From the NCBI GenBank assembly GCA_029255685.2, contig CM055314.2, forward strand, positions 12,332,059 to 12,396,058: 64,000 nucleotides of DNA, given 5' to 3'. The position numbers were made by a program, and so were the translations under genes. The notes beneath the pieces were generated by a model that was not told the origin of the DNA, searched no databases, and saw only the letters and a program-made list of their open reading frames with translations. The DNA is from Silene conica. Lineage: Eukaryota > Streptophyta > Magnoliopsida > Caryophyllales > Caryophyllaceae. Shown piece by piece: positions 38,748 to 49,729 of this stretch (its first letter is position 1; every line of letters begins with the position of its first letter).

Positions 38748-38932
38748 ACAAGTCTTGTTTGTGACCGATACTGTCTGTCACCTGAAAATAGAAAGTATCC
38801 CTCTCACATCAAGGTAAGTGGGAGGATAAATGGGAAATAAAAATTTTTTAGGTCGTGTCACTTGTATTTTATGAGAGCAACCCTGTCTATTTTTAACGTT
38901 GAATATTATCCATTTTTAATGAGAATTTGTGA
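38748..38932. mobile_element. Recurrent MITE copy
   Basis: Starts caagtcttgtttgtgaccga and ends aatgagaatttgtg. The middle has aagtgggaggataaatggg and gtgtcacttgtattttat, as in the copies at 27985 and 32090. Confidence 0.6.
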
Positions 38933-39045
38933 AGCTCTTGTCCACGTTTTTTGTCAAGGCCAACATGGCAGCATCAGCTACAAAAAAAAGCAATTAACCG
39001 GACTAAGTAAAGACGGCCCAAAAGAGACTAAAAAACCCAAAATAA

Positions 39046-39070
39046 CACTACTAGAAAAAAATAAAAGAGG
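39046..39070 (+). mobile_element. Possible CACTA-type terminus
   Basis: cactactagaaaaaaataaa matches the usual CACTA end, but no partner end or target duplication was seen. Confidence 0.3.
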
Positions 39071-39137
39071 CTAAAACGCCCAAAACTGTTACGGTCGTGG
39101 TGATGTTTTGGGAGGTATACTTAATAGTTACAAAAAA

Positions 39138-39325
39138 AATCTTGTTTGTGACGGATCTGTCACAAGCTGAATACGGATACTTCATTTTTACAATAAAACA
39201 AGTGAATATGTAAGTGAGAAAAAATGGATCATTTTATAAATATTGTCACTTACATATTACATTATGTGAAAGGGGCATTATCCTTTTTCAACTTGTGACG
39301 GATAGTGTTTTAATGAAAATTCATA
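39138..39325. mobile_element. Recurrent MITE copy
   Basis: Starts aatcttgtttgtgacggatc and ends near tttaatgaaaattcat. Shares aagctgaatacggatac and caacttgtgacggatagtg with its relatives. Confidence 0.6.
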
Positions 39326-39429
39326 TAATACTCCGTAGTTAATACCCTCGTATAACTGAAAACTACCAGAAAGTATAATTTATTTTTGTGAGGAATTTGG
39401 TGAAAGATTATAATCAATTAATATGTTAA

Positions 39430-42400
39430 CTAGTCTAACACCCGTGAAAATTCACGGGATTGTTCAATTCTAATTTTTATAGAGAAGGAACAATTAAGTT
39501 GTTAAATATATTAATAACCGAAGTGGTGTATAGGTAAAAGTTTTAATAAAAATAAATAAAAAAGTGTATATATAATAAGATATATAAAAACCGTTTGACG
39601 TATAACTTGAAATAGCGAAAAATATAATTAAAAAATGGGAAGTTATGACTTTCTAATAAAGGAGGTTTTAGTTAAATAACTGAAACAAATGGTTTAATAA
39701 ATACTTATGATTTAAAAATTAATTAACCTATTAAAATTAAGTAATCTAAATACGTTATTCTGGAATAAAACAAAATTATTACAACCCGACTTTAGTCAAT
39801 TATTGAGTATAATTAAACGTTACATGATTTGGCATGATCAGTTGTGAAATTGAAAACATTTGTTGAGAATATTGAACACATTTTTAGAAATTGTTTTACA
39901 GGTTGAAAGATGGACGATGAATGAATAAGAAGTGAAAGGGATTTAAGAGGAAAAAAAAGAGGTGGAAGACAACAATGATTTTCGAGAAGTTTATGGGCAA
40001 TACAAAAGATTTATGGAATAATGAAATGAATTGGAAGAATTTCCCGGGTCGGTTGTTTTTTTATAAGGTGGCTGGTTCCACAAAATTGATGATTAGTTAT
40101 TGTTGGTATTTTGTAATTAAGATTTTTATTAGTTTTGAGAATTGGTATCCATATTAATTAACCCGATTATATTAATTAACACGATTAATTAGGTCGTTCT
40201 ATAATTAATTTCAGTTTTTTAATTGGTTTTGAAAATTGGTACCCATATTAATTAACACGGTTAATTAGGTGGTTGTATAATTAATTTTAGTTTTTTATTT
40301 GGTTTTTGAGAATTGGTACCCATATTAATTAACACTGTTAATTAAGTGGTTGTATAATTAATTTCAGTTTTTATTTGGTTTTGAGAATTGGTACCCATTT
40401 TAATTAACAGGGCTATATTAATTAACACGGTTTATTAGGTGATTGTATAATTAATTTCAGTTTTTATTTGTTTTTGAAAATTGGTACCCATATTAATTAA
40501 CCGTTATATTAATTAACACAGTTAATTAGGTGGTTAATTAACCGTGTTAATTAACATGGGTACCAATTCTCTATATTAAATAATACGGTTAATTAGGTGG
40601 TTGTATAATTAATATCAGATTTTTATTTGGTTTTGAGAATTGGTACCCATATTAATTAATACGGTTAATTAGGTGGTTGTATAATTAATTTCAGTATTTT
40701 ATTAGTTTTGAGAATTGATACCCATATTAATTAACACGTTTATATTAATTAACACAGTTAATTAGGTGATTGTATAATTAATTTCAGTTTTTTATTTGAT
40801 TTTGAGAATTGCTATCCATATTAATTAATACGGTTATATTATTTAACAAGGTCAATTAGGTGGTTGTATAATTGATTTCAGTTCTTTATTGGCTTTTTTT
40901 GAGAATCGGTACCCATATTAATTAACACGATTTTATTAATTAACACGGTTAATTAGGTGGTTGTATAATTAATTTCAGTTTTTTATTTGGTTTTGAGAAT
41001 TGATACTCATATTAATTAACACGGTTAATTAGGTGGTTGAATAATTAATTTCAGTTTTATATTTGGTTTTGAGAATTGATATTCATATTAATCGACACGG
41101 TTATATTAACTAACACGGTTAATTAGTTGGTTGTATAATTAATTTCAGTTTTTTATTTTGTTTTGAGAATTGGTACCCATACTAATTAACACGGTTATAT
41201 TAATTAACACGGTTAATTAGGTGGTTGTATAATTAATTTCAGTTTTTTAGTTGGTTTTATGAATTGGTACCCATATTAATTAACACAGTTATATTAATTA
41301 ATACGGTTAATTAGGTGGTTTTATAGTTAATTTCAGTTTTTTATTTGGTTTTGAGAATTGGTACCCATATTAATTAACACGGTTATATTAAATAATACGG
41401 TTAATTAGGTAGTTGTATAATTAATTTCAGATTTTTATTTGGTTTTGAGAATTGGTACCCATATTAATTAACACGGTTAATTAGGTGGTTGTATAATTAA
41501 TTTCAGTATTTTATTAGTTTTGAGAATTAATACCCATATTAATTAACACGTTTATATTAATTAACACGGTTAATTAGGTGATTGTATAATTAATTTCAGT
41601 TTTTTATTTGATTTTGAGAATTGTTATCCATATTAGTTAATACAGTTTATATTATTTAACACGGTCAATTAGGTGGTTGTATAATTGATTTCAGTTTTTT
41701 ATTTGCTTTTTTTGAGAATCGGTACCCATATTAATTAACACGATTTTATTAATTAACACGGTTAATTAGGTGGTTGTATAATTAATTTCAGTTTTTTATT
41801 TGGTTTTGAGAATTGATACTCATATTAATTAACACGGTTAATTAGGTGGTTGAATAATTAATTTCAGTTTTATATTTGGTTTTGAGAATTGATATTCATA
41901 TTAATTGACACGGTTATATTAACTAACACGGTTAATTAGTTGGTTGTATAATTAATTTCAGTTTTTTATTTTGTTTTGAGAATTGGTACCCATACTAATT
42001 AACACGGTTATATTAATTAACACGGTTAATTAGGTGGTTGCATAATTAATTTCAGTTTTTTAGTTGGTTTTGTGAATTGTTACCCATATTAATTAACACA
42101 GTTATATTAATTAATACTGTTAATTAGGTGGTTTTATAGTTAATTTCAGCTTTTTATTTGGTTTTGATAATTGGTACCCATATTAATTAACACGGTTATA
42201 TTAAATAATACGGTTAATTAGGTGGTCGTATAATTAATTTCAGATTTTTATTTGGTTTTGAGAATTGGTACCCATATTAATTAACACGGTTAATTAGGTG
42301 ATTGTATAATTAATTTCAGTATTTTATTAGTTTTGAGAATTGATACCCATATTAATTAACACGTTTATCTTAATTAACACGGTTAATTAGGTGATTGTAT

Positions 42401-42661
42401 AATTAATTTCAGTTTTTTATTTGATTTTGAGAATTGCTATCCATATTAATTAATACGGTTAATTAGGTGGTTGTATAATTAATTTCAGTTTTTTATTTGT
42501 TATAATTCGCTGATGTGGAAAGATGACCAACACGATTTTACATGATTGGCTAAAACAAAGCATAGTTTATGAGGTTGAATGAGAGAGCTTAAATACCCTT
42601 ATTCTTGCACCACATTGTGCCACATAAGCAGAAATACAAGATTCTTTTATATATATAATGA
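39430..42661 (-). mobile_element. Helitron carrying a large minisatellite
   Basis: Read on minus it starts TCATTATATATATAAAAGAA at 42661, with A as the outer base, and ends with the hairpin CCCGTGAATTTTCACGGG, then tgttaga and CTAG (+ 39430-39433), followed by T. These are the 5' TC, subterminal hairpin, CTRR end and A/T insertion site of a Helitron. Most of its 3.2 kb is a minisatellite. There is no Rep/helicase, so it is non-autonomous. Confidence 0.75.
40146..42500. repeat. 2.4 kb minisatellite with higher-order repeat
   Basis: Basic units of about 75-95 bp contain ggttaattaggtggttgtat, aattaatttcagttttttat, gagaattggtacccatatt and aattaacacgg. Unit variants recur in the same order: the 'tcagtattttattagttttg' variant at 40691, 41503 and 42316, and the 'tcagatttttatttgg' variant near 40614, 41426 and 42239. 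This gives a ~812 bp higher-order period. An inverted unit piece lies at about 40535-40572. Confidence 0.85.
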
Positions 42662-42873
42662 TTTCAATGTTTGATAAATAATATATTAAACAATATTTTT
42701 GTAGTCAGTATACTGCTTATCTTAACATATTCGTTAACATATTATAAAATAAGAATTTTTACTTCATTTTACAAAAAAAAAACTAATAATATGCTAATTG
42801 TAATTTGACAATTGCCAAACACTCAAATTAGAGGTTCTTTGGTTCAAAGTACTAGAATAGAATGAATTGTGAT

Positions 42874-43397
42874 TAGAGCTGGCAAAAGTTGACCCGACCC
42901 GATGAACCCGACCCGACCTGCCCGAAACCCGACCCGATACAACCCGAGAATTGGGCGACCCGAAACCGAACAGACCCAACCGAACCGACCCACTAACCGA
43001 TAGCAGCATTATTTTGTCCAACCCGAACCAGACCCGACCCGAACCGACCCGGCCTGTGACCCGATGTTTCTCAACCCGATAGATGACGTTATAATGAAAT
43101 GACTTAATAATGGTTTAAATGACACCAAATTGATAATTCTTCTTAATTATTTTTAATTTATACTTCAATTAGTACATCAATCCATTACTTAAACATAAAA
43201 TTATCATCTAAAACTAAATATATAAAATAAAATATATGTCAATAACCTGACCCGCTAATGACACGACCCGAAGATGACCCGACATGAACCGAACCGAACC
43301 GAACCCGTCACTAACCCGACATAACCCAAACCCGATATGACCCGACCTGCTTTGACCCGACCCGTAACTGACCCGAGTGACCCGATTGCCACCTCTA
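42874..43397. mobile_element. hAT-type element with 'cccga' repeats
   Basis: Ends tagagctggcaa and ttgccacctcta are inverted repeats, flanked by the 8-bp duplication attgtgat (42866-42873 and 43398-43405). About 200 bp at each end is a degenerate (acccg)n array; the core is AT-rich. No transposase. Confidence 0.88.
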
Positions 43398-43775
43398 ATT
43401 GTGATCATAGAGGTATGGGGTTAGAACCTCATACTTGCTCACAAGTGTTTGATTTTATCATGAAATGGATTGAGTATAGAAATAAGGTGGAATGGATTTA
43501 AAAAACTTTGGTGCATGAGTATGAGATTCCAAGCGATAATAATGGAGTTAGAATCCATTGGATATCTATCTAACTCCATTCCAAAATCCTTTAACCAAAC
43601 ACTAAAATGGATTAAATTCATTCTAGGGTTTTCTCTTGGGAGGGTTTTTGTTCCTAAGCCGTCTTAGGGTTTTTCCTTGTTTTCTCCAAGGTTGTGGGGC
43701 TCTTGTCTCTACTTTTATTGCTTTCTTTCACTTTTTCTTGTTTTCTGTTCTCTTTTGGTACGTTTGCTTTACATT

Positions 43776-45101
43776 ATGGAGACACAAAATTCACAAAACA
43801 ACAAAAATCTCAATCAAACGGTTACGCATGACAAAGATGAAAATGATGGCGGCGCTGATGAAACTGAAGTAGAGCTCGAATGGCTAATTGAGGGGGGGGG
43901 GGGGAGAGAGTCAATAGGGGAGAGTCGATGTGTGGTTGGCAGGCTGTGGACGGAGCGCAATGTAAATCTCAATGCCCTAATCGACACAATGATTAAGGCA
44001 TGAAAATCAAAAGGAAGCGTGGTTGGAGAGGTTATTGATAAACAACGCAAAATCGTTTCGTTTGCTTTTGAGGAAACGAAGGACAAACATAGAGTCTTAG
44101 CGGAGCAGCCGTGGCATTTTGAAAGGCATCTTCTCATATTGTCGAACTTACAGGGAGATGTCGTCCCTTCAGAGGTAACCCTTTTCTTCTCTCCGATGTG
44201 GATACGTGTGTATGACTTACCGGTGCTTGGTAGACAGAATATAGAAAACGCTGTGAATATTGGTAATGCTATTGGAACCTTTGTGGAAATTGACAACTCG
44301 GTGAATCCATCGATTAATAGGTCGATGCGCATTCGAGTTATTGTGGATGTGCGTAAACCATTACTTGGCTCTATCAACATGAAAGGGAAAGGGGGGAAAC
44401 AGTGGAAAGTCCGTCTTAGCTATGAGAATTTAAACCTCTTTTGTTACGTATGTGTGCGAATGGGACATGGCGAAAAGGATTGTAGCGAGAGGATGGGACC
44501 GGTGGGGGAAGGGAGGAAGTATGGGGAGTGGCTGAAAGCTTCGCCTTGGCGTGTGGCACGGAGGGGCGATGACGAAAACTTATCAGGGGCTGGGGTCGGG
44601 AAAAAGCTAAATTTTGATAAGTTGTCGAGGGAGGAGGAGGAGGACAAAGAGATCAGTAGGATGGTGGAGATGCTTCGGGGGGTTTCGTTGTCCCGTAGTA
44701 ATGCGAAAACAGTAGTTCGATCCCAGGATAGACAAGAAGATATTCAGAGGGAGGAGGAGGGCTCCTCTACAGCGGATTCTATGGCCAGTAGGGAGAGTAA
44801 TGGTGCGCTTTCAGGGAAAAAAGACTCTTTAGGAGTAGAAAACCCGATTGCCAGAAGTAAGACAGGAAGAAGAACAATTTCCTTTCGAAAGGTACGTGCT
44901 CACCCAGGGAGTGTTAATTTTGTTAATAGAGGGCCTGAGATTGGCTCGAAAAGGAAGGGGGGTGGAGGTGAAAGGGAGAATGTTTTGGGGGAGGATGATG
45001 CTGGACGAGAGGCAAAGAGGAGACGTGATGCGATAGACGGAGTGGACACACTGATGTTAGTAGCGGTGACTGGCGAAGCCCAGTCCCGCGAACAACAATG
45101 A
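43776..45101 (+). pseudogene. LINE ORF1: DUF4283/zinc-knuckle protein with one internal stop
   Basis: ATG at 43776 opens a frame of 441 codons ending at 45101, broken only by TGA at 44001-44003 (codon 76), where the family usually has Trp. Before the stop are an acidic region and GRLWTERNVNLNALIDTM. After it come the DUF4283 core (LAEQPWHFERHLLILSNL; FFSPMWIRVYDLP) and a CYVCVRMGHGEKDC knuckle at about residue 220. A Lys/Arg-rich tail ends the protein. ORF1 proteins bind the element's RNA and act as chaperones. A product from the ATG at 44019 would lack only the first ~80 residues. The poly-G run at 43892-43901 keeps frame. Confidence 0.85.
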
Positions 45102-48100
45102 AAATTTTCAGCTGGAACTGTCAAGGGATGGGCAATCCCTTGACAGTAGGGTCCCTCCGAGATTGGTGTTGGAGGGAGGGCCCTAATATTGTTTTTGTAA
45201 TGGAAACGATGTTGGGGGCGCGAGAGGTGGAAAAAATTCGTAACAGTTGTGGTTATTCGGAGGGAGTGAGTGTGAGTAGTCGGGGCAGGGCCGGTGGATT
45301 AGGGCTTTGGTGGCGAGATATTAAGGCTCAGCTCATTTCGTACAGCGACAATCATATCATGATAGAGGTTCTTGAGGATGACAATATTACGAGGTGGAGG
45401 GCTGTCGGTATTTACGGTTGGCCTGAAACAAGAAACAAACATAAGACATGGGACATGATGAGGAGTTTATGTCACAATTGCACCGTTCCAATTTCTTTCT
45501 TTGGGGACTTCAATGAAATATTAAGTTTGACAGAGAAGCAAGGAGGGGCGGTTCGGAGAGAGCGATACATGGATGATTTTCGACGTGTGTTGGATGAGTA
45601 CAAGTGCGTGCTCCATGATTTGGGTTATAGGGGAAACATTTTTACATGGCAGCGAGGTTTGACGGAGGCGACAATGGTGAAGGAGAGATTGGACCGAGCT
45701 CTTGTAACAACCGAGTGGAAAGTTTTGTTTCCAAATATGATAGTTCAACACTTTCCCATATACTCTTCTGATCATGCGGCGATAATTATCAAGGAGGAAT
45801 GTATTGTGGAACGGAGTCGGAGACGGAGGAGCTTTAAATTCGAACCCTTTTGGATGGCGGATGAGCAATGTGAGGGAATTGTTAATGAGGCGTGGAGTGG
45901 AGGCCCTCCCTCGGATATCCCTGGGAAAATTAAGGGGTGTGCTATGGAGCTGTCGGACTGGGCGAGATGGAGGTTTGGCAATATTAGAAGGCGTATTAGA
46001 GATAAAGAAGCGGAACTGGAAGTTTGGCAAAGGCACCCTCCTTCGAGAGACATGTTGGACAGATGCCGTGACATTGTGACGGAGCTTGATGAACTGCGAA
46101 GACAAAACGAAACCTATTGGTATACCCGAGCTCGAAAATGTGAACTCCGCGATGGTGATAAGAACACAAGTTATTTTCATCATAAAGCGAAACAACGGAA
46201 ACGGCGTAATACTATAGGAGGAATCGAAGATAATAATGGTAGCTGGTGTACGGAGGAGCATGATATTTCACGTGTGATTGAGGACTATTTTACGGAGCTG
46301 TTTTGTACTTCGAGCCCATCCGAATTCACAGAGGTACTAAATTGTATTCCAAACGTTATTACTGAAGAAATGAACATGATTCTTGATGGTCCCTTGAGTT
46401 ATGACGAGATTAAGGATGCTATGTTTTGTATGCACCCCAACAAAGCCCCGGGTCCGGACGGTATGCATGCCATTTTTTATCAAAAATATTGGAATATAGT
46501 TGGTCCTGATTTATGCAGTTTTGTTCGAAGTTGGTGGGAGGGAAGGGGTCAGATTGATACCGTTAATTTAACCAACGTGGTTCTTATTCCGAAATGTGCC
46601 TCTCCAAAAAAAGTTACAGATTTCCGTCCTATTAGCCTTTGTAACGTTGTGTATAAACTTATCTCGAAGACCATGGCTAATCGATTGAAACCTCTTTTAA
46701 ACACGTTTATATCGGAGAATCAGAGTGCTTTTACACCGGGGCGTCTTATAACTGACAATGCGATGATTGCTTTTGAGACCTTTCATGCTATGAAAAGGGG
46801 TGGTGAAGGGAGACATGGGAACATTGCGCTTAAGCTTGACATGAGTAAGGCTTATGACCGGGTCGAGTGGAATTTTTTGGATGAGGTCATGAAAAAGATG
46901 GGGTTCTCGGCTATGTGGAGAAATAAAATCATGAATTGTGTGTCGACAGTGGCTCATTCTTTTCTCATTAATGGGCAGAATTCGAACGTGGTGAGACCGA
47001 GTCGTGGGCTTCGTCAGGGGGACCCTATATCCCCATATTTGTTTCTTATTTGTGGTGACGCTTTTTCGTACTTAATTAAGGATGCAGTAACCAGGGGGAA
47101 ATTACATGGAGCTCGTGTATGTCGAGGGGCACCGCGGATTTCGCATCTTTTTTTCGCAGACGATAGTATCCTTTTTGCTAGAGCTAATCTATCGGAATGC
47201 TCAACGATAGCTGAAATCATCAGCATATATGAAAGAGCATCGGGTCAGAAGATTAATTATTCCAAATCGGAAGTAGTGTTTAGCAAGAAAGTTGCTACCA
47301 ATGTGAGATTAAATCTTGTTGCTGCCTTAGGTGTACGAGAAGTGGAACGACATGAGAAGTATTTGGGTATTCCCACTATTATCGGTCGGTCAAAAAAAGC
47401 TGTGTTCTCATGTTTGAAGGAGAGGGTGTGGAAGAAAGTGCAAGGGTGGAAGGAGAAACTTTTATCGAAGCCGGGGAAGGAGGTCCTTATCAAAGCCATT
47501 GCTCAAGCCATCCCAACCTATATGATGAGCTTATTTGCTTTACCGGAGGGTACTATCGATGAACTCCATATGACTATGGCACGTTTCTGGTGGGGCTCGA
47601 CGGAGAGCCAAAGAAAAGTACACTGGTGGTGCTGGGACAGACTCTGTTTACCGAAAAATATGGGTGGGTTGGGGTTCCGAAACTTAAAGGTTTTCAATCA
47701 AGCGCTTTTGGCAAAACAGGTTTGGCGGCTTCTAATGCATCCGGAGTCTTTGGCAGGAAGAGTTTTGAAAGCTCGATATTTTAACTCATGTTCTATTCTC
47801 GAGGCTAGAAGAGGGTATGACCCTAGTTATGTATGGCGGAGCTTGTGGGGCGCTAAATCCCTCCTCTTGGAGGGCCTTCAATGGAGAGTCGGTAATGGGG
47901 AATCTATTCGAGTATGGGAGGACTCATGGCTGCCTACGGGTAGAGGAGGACGGCCTCCTAATCCGAATATTGAGGCTGATCCGGGTATGTATGTGGAGGC
48001 TCTGATTGATAAGGATAGAGGAGTTTGGAATGAGGAGGTTATGCGTTCTGTTTTTTCAGAAACGGAACTAAGTCTGATTCATACAATCCCCTTGAATAAA

Positions 48101-49195
48101 AATCCCCCCTCTGACATTCTGTTTTGGTGGCCAAATAAGGATGGTATGTATACGGTTAAATCCGGATATTGGCTCGGGATGGGTCCGCACTTGGAGAGTA
48201 TTTCACCGGGGGCACAAGTTGGAAATACTGATAGGTGGCGACAAATCTGGAATATGCCTGTTCCTCCAAAGCTGTCACATTTTCTATGGCGTGCCTGCAA
48301 TGGTACGCTCGCGGTTCGAACAAACCTTCATCGTAGGCATTGCTGTCCCATGAGTGTTTGCGATTTCTGTCAAGTGGATGATGAATCTGAACTCCATGCC
48401 CTTTATCTCTGTCAATGGGCTCGTGATCTATGGGAGACCAGTGGCTTCGCGGAAACAGCGGGAGCAGCCCCTCGTACCTCGTTCTCGGACTGGCTGTTCG
48501 GGTCCTTGGAACAAATTAATGGGAATGAGAGGGGGAATTTCCTGGCTACGGTATGGGCTATTTGGACAATGCGGAATGCTCGGATATTCGAAGAGGAACA
48601 GCGCAGACCGGAGGTAGTAATAATGGGCTTTATGCATCTCGTTCAGGAGTATAGTGGCTATTTGTGCAAAGTAGGGGGTGATACCAGAGGTGCGTTAATG
48701 GTGGGTAGTGCGGGATGGACTGTACCGGAGGTGGGGGTGATAAAACTGAACACGGATGCAGCCGTTTGGGAGGATGGGACCGTCGGGCTGGGTGCTGTTG
48801 CGAGAGACTGGAGGGGGCAGGTGCTAATGGTGGCGAGCAGGAGAATTCGTGCAGGGTGGAATGTCGACATTGCGGAAGCAAAAGCCATGGCTTTTGGCCT
48901 GGAAATGGCGTATAATCAAGAGTTCGGGCAGGTTATGGTTGAGTCGGATGCTCTTACCGTGGTTCGTGTGGCAAACAGGAAGAGCCTGAGACGTTGTCCG
49001 CTTAGTCTCTGTGTCCAAGAAGTTCTCGAAATGGCGTCCAAGCTTCTTTGTCGAGGTTTCAACCATGTCAAACGGGAGGGGAATACGGCTGCTCATTTGT
49101 GTGCTCGTATGTGCGAAAATGTCGGGGATGAACTTCTTTTTGTAACCGATTTTCCCAGTTCCGTTCTGAGTTTGGCGGAAATTGATTTAATATAA
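45098..49195 (+). CDS. LINE ORF2: endonuclease, reverse transcriptase, RNase H
   Basis: An uninterrupted 1365-aa frame whose ATG overlaps the ORF1 stop (ATGA). Domains in order: APE-type endonuclease (SWNCQG Asn7, METM Glu36, GDFNE Asp137, SSDHAAI Asp225-His226); reverse transcriptase (KLDMSKAYDRVEW near residue 580, GLRQGDPISPYLF, FFADD Asp688-Asp689); zinc-binding zf-RVT with CDFC and H..C (about 1070-1110); and RNase H (LNTDAA near 1217, IAEAKA, VESDA, NTAAH). It nicks target DNA, primes reverse transcription there and removes RNA. Every catalytic residue I could check is present, so it may be active. The overlap suggests termination-reinitiation. Confidence 0.95.
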   Translation: MKIFSWNCQGMGNPLTVGSLRDWCWREGPNIVFVMETMLGAREVEKIRNSCGYSEGVSVSSRGRAGGLGLWWRDIKAQLISYSDNHIMIEVLEDDNITRWRAVGIYGWPETRNKHKTWDMMRSLCHNCTVPISFFGDFNEILSLTEKQGGAVRRERYMDDFRRVLDEYKCVLHDLGYRGNIFTWQRGLTEATMVKERLDRALVTTEWKVLFPNMIVQHFPIYSSDHAAIIIKEECIVERSRRRRSFKFEPFWMADEQCEGIVNEAWSGGPPSDIPGKIKGCAMELSDWARWRFGNIRRRIRDKEAELEVWQRHPPSRDMLDRCRDIVTELDELRRQNETYWYTRARKCELRDGDKNTSYFHHKAKQRKRRNTIGGIEDNNGSWCTEEHDISRVIEDYFTELFCTSSPSEFTEVLNCIPNVITEEMNMILDGPLSYDEIKDAMFCMHPNKAPGPDGMHAIFYQKYWNIVGPDLCSFVRSWWEGRGQIDTVNLTNVVLIPKCASPKKVTDFRPISLCNVVYKLISKTMANRLKPLLNTFISENQSAFTPGRLITDNAMIAFETFHAMKRGGEGRHGNIALKLDMSKAYDRVEWNFLDEVMKKMGFSAMWRNKIMNCVSTVAHSFLINGQNSNVVRPSRGLRQGDPISPYLFLICGDAFSYLIKDAVTRGKLHGARVCRGAPRISHLFFADDSILFARANLSECSTIAEIISIYERASGQKINYSKSEVVFSKKVATNVRLNLVAALGVREVERHEKYLGIPTIIGRSKKAVFSCLKERVWKKVQGWKEKLLSKPGKEVLIKAIAQAIPTYMMSLFALPEGTIDELHMTMARFWWGSTESQRKVHWWCWDRLCLPKNMGGLGFRNLKVFNQALLAKQVWRLLMHPESLAGRVLKARYFNSCSILEARRGYDPSYVWRSLWGAKSLLLEGLQWRVGNGESIRVWEDSWLPTGRGGRPPNPNIEADPGMYVEALIDKDRGVWNEEVMRSVFSETELSLIHTIPLNKNPPSDILFWWPNKDGMYTVKSGYWLGMGPHLESISPGAQVGNTDRWRQIWNMPVPPKLSHFLWRACNGTLAVRTNLHRRHCCPMSVCDFCQVDDESELHALYLCQWARDLWETSGFAETAGAAPRTSFSDWLFGSLEQINGNERGNFLATVWAIWTMRNARIFEEEQRRPEVVIMGFMHLVQEYSGYLCKVGGDTRGALMVGSAGWTVPEVGVIKLNTDAAVWEDGTVGLGAVARDWRGQVLMVASRRIRAGWNVDIAEAKAMAFGLEMAYNQEFGQVMVESDALTVVRVANRKSLRRCPLSLCVQEVLEMASKLLCRGFNHVKREGNTAAHLCARMCENVGDELLFVTDFPSSVLSLAEIDLI

Positions 49196-49541
49196 GGCTA
49201 TGTTTTCTTTCAAAAAAAAAAATTCATTCCAAAAACTACAACCAAACCCTCCCTTAATTTGCTAATTATAATAAGCTAGTCAAAAGTTGTAATAAAATAT
49301 ATCATTTATAATATGCTCTTGCAATAACTTATGGTAAAATTAATTCGTTGACACATAAACACATATCAATTTATTAATTTAGAAACAATTTTATGAAAAG
49401 AGATTCTTATTTCTCGGTCAAGTAGCTCCTTATAAAAGTTTCTTTGTATATGGTGTTTCTACAAAGAGATAAATAGCTCACCAAAAAGTTTGTTCTATAT
49501 GAACAGAGATTAAAACCTCAATTGATTTTTTGGTTAAGGAA

Positions 49542-49645
49542 CACTACAACGAAAACCGAAACGGGCGACAAACATTGGCGACTGAAATCAGTCGCCAAAC
49601 ACCTATTGGCGACGGAAAACAGTCGCCAAAAACACCTATTGACGA
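49542..49645 (+). mobile_element. CACTA transposon terminus
   Basis: cactacaacgaaaaccgaaa is a CACTA-type end, followed by subterminal repeats ggcgactgaaatcagtcgcc and ggcgacggaaaacagtcgcc, which are near-palindromes. Only this end is visible, so it is a fragment or cut by the next element. Confidence 0.65.
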
Positions 49646-49729
49646 GGTGAACAAGTATAACACCAAACCCATATGATTTAAGCTTCTTATATGGTATTAC
49701 CTCCCGCCCCATCAATAGCTACTTAATTT

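Larger units (their letters stand above)
43624..49219 (+). mobile_element. Full-length L1-type LINE
   Basis: It runs from tagggttttctcttgggagg to an A-tail (49212-49220) and is flanked by aaattcattc on both sides (43614-43623 and 49220-49229; the last A is shared with the tail). It has ORF1 with one nonsense codon and an intact 1365-codon ORF2. The perfect target duplication and open ORF2 indicate a young insertion. Confidence 0.92.
42827..49253. mobile_element. Older Tourist-like MITE split by an hAT element and a LINE
   Basis: Left edge TTAgaggttctttggttcaa and right edge aaccaaaccctcccTTAA are imperfect inverted repeats flanked by TTA. Taking out the hAT element (42874-43397) and the LINE (43624-49219), each with one target copy, leaves a ~300 bp body with inverted segments (ggagttagaatccat / taactccattcc). 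That is a normal MITE size. Confidence 0.5.

Noticed and set aside
39430-42661. CRISPR-like array
   Set aside because: Units are contiguous and diverged without unique spacers, in a plant nuclear context; the Helitron ends explain it.
45521-46261. 246-codon open frame on minus
   Set aside because: Antisense shadow of LINE ORF2.
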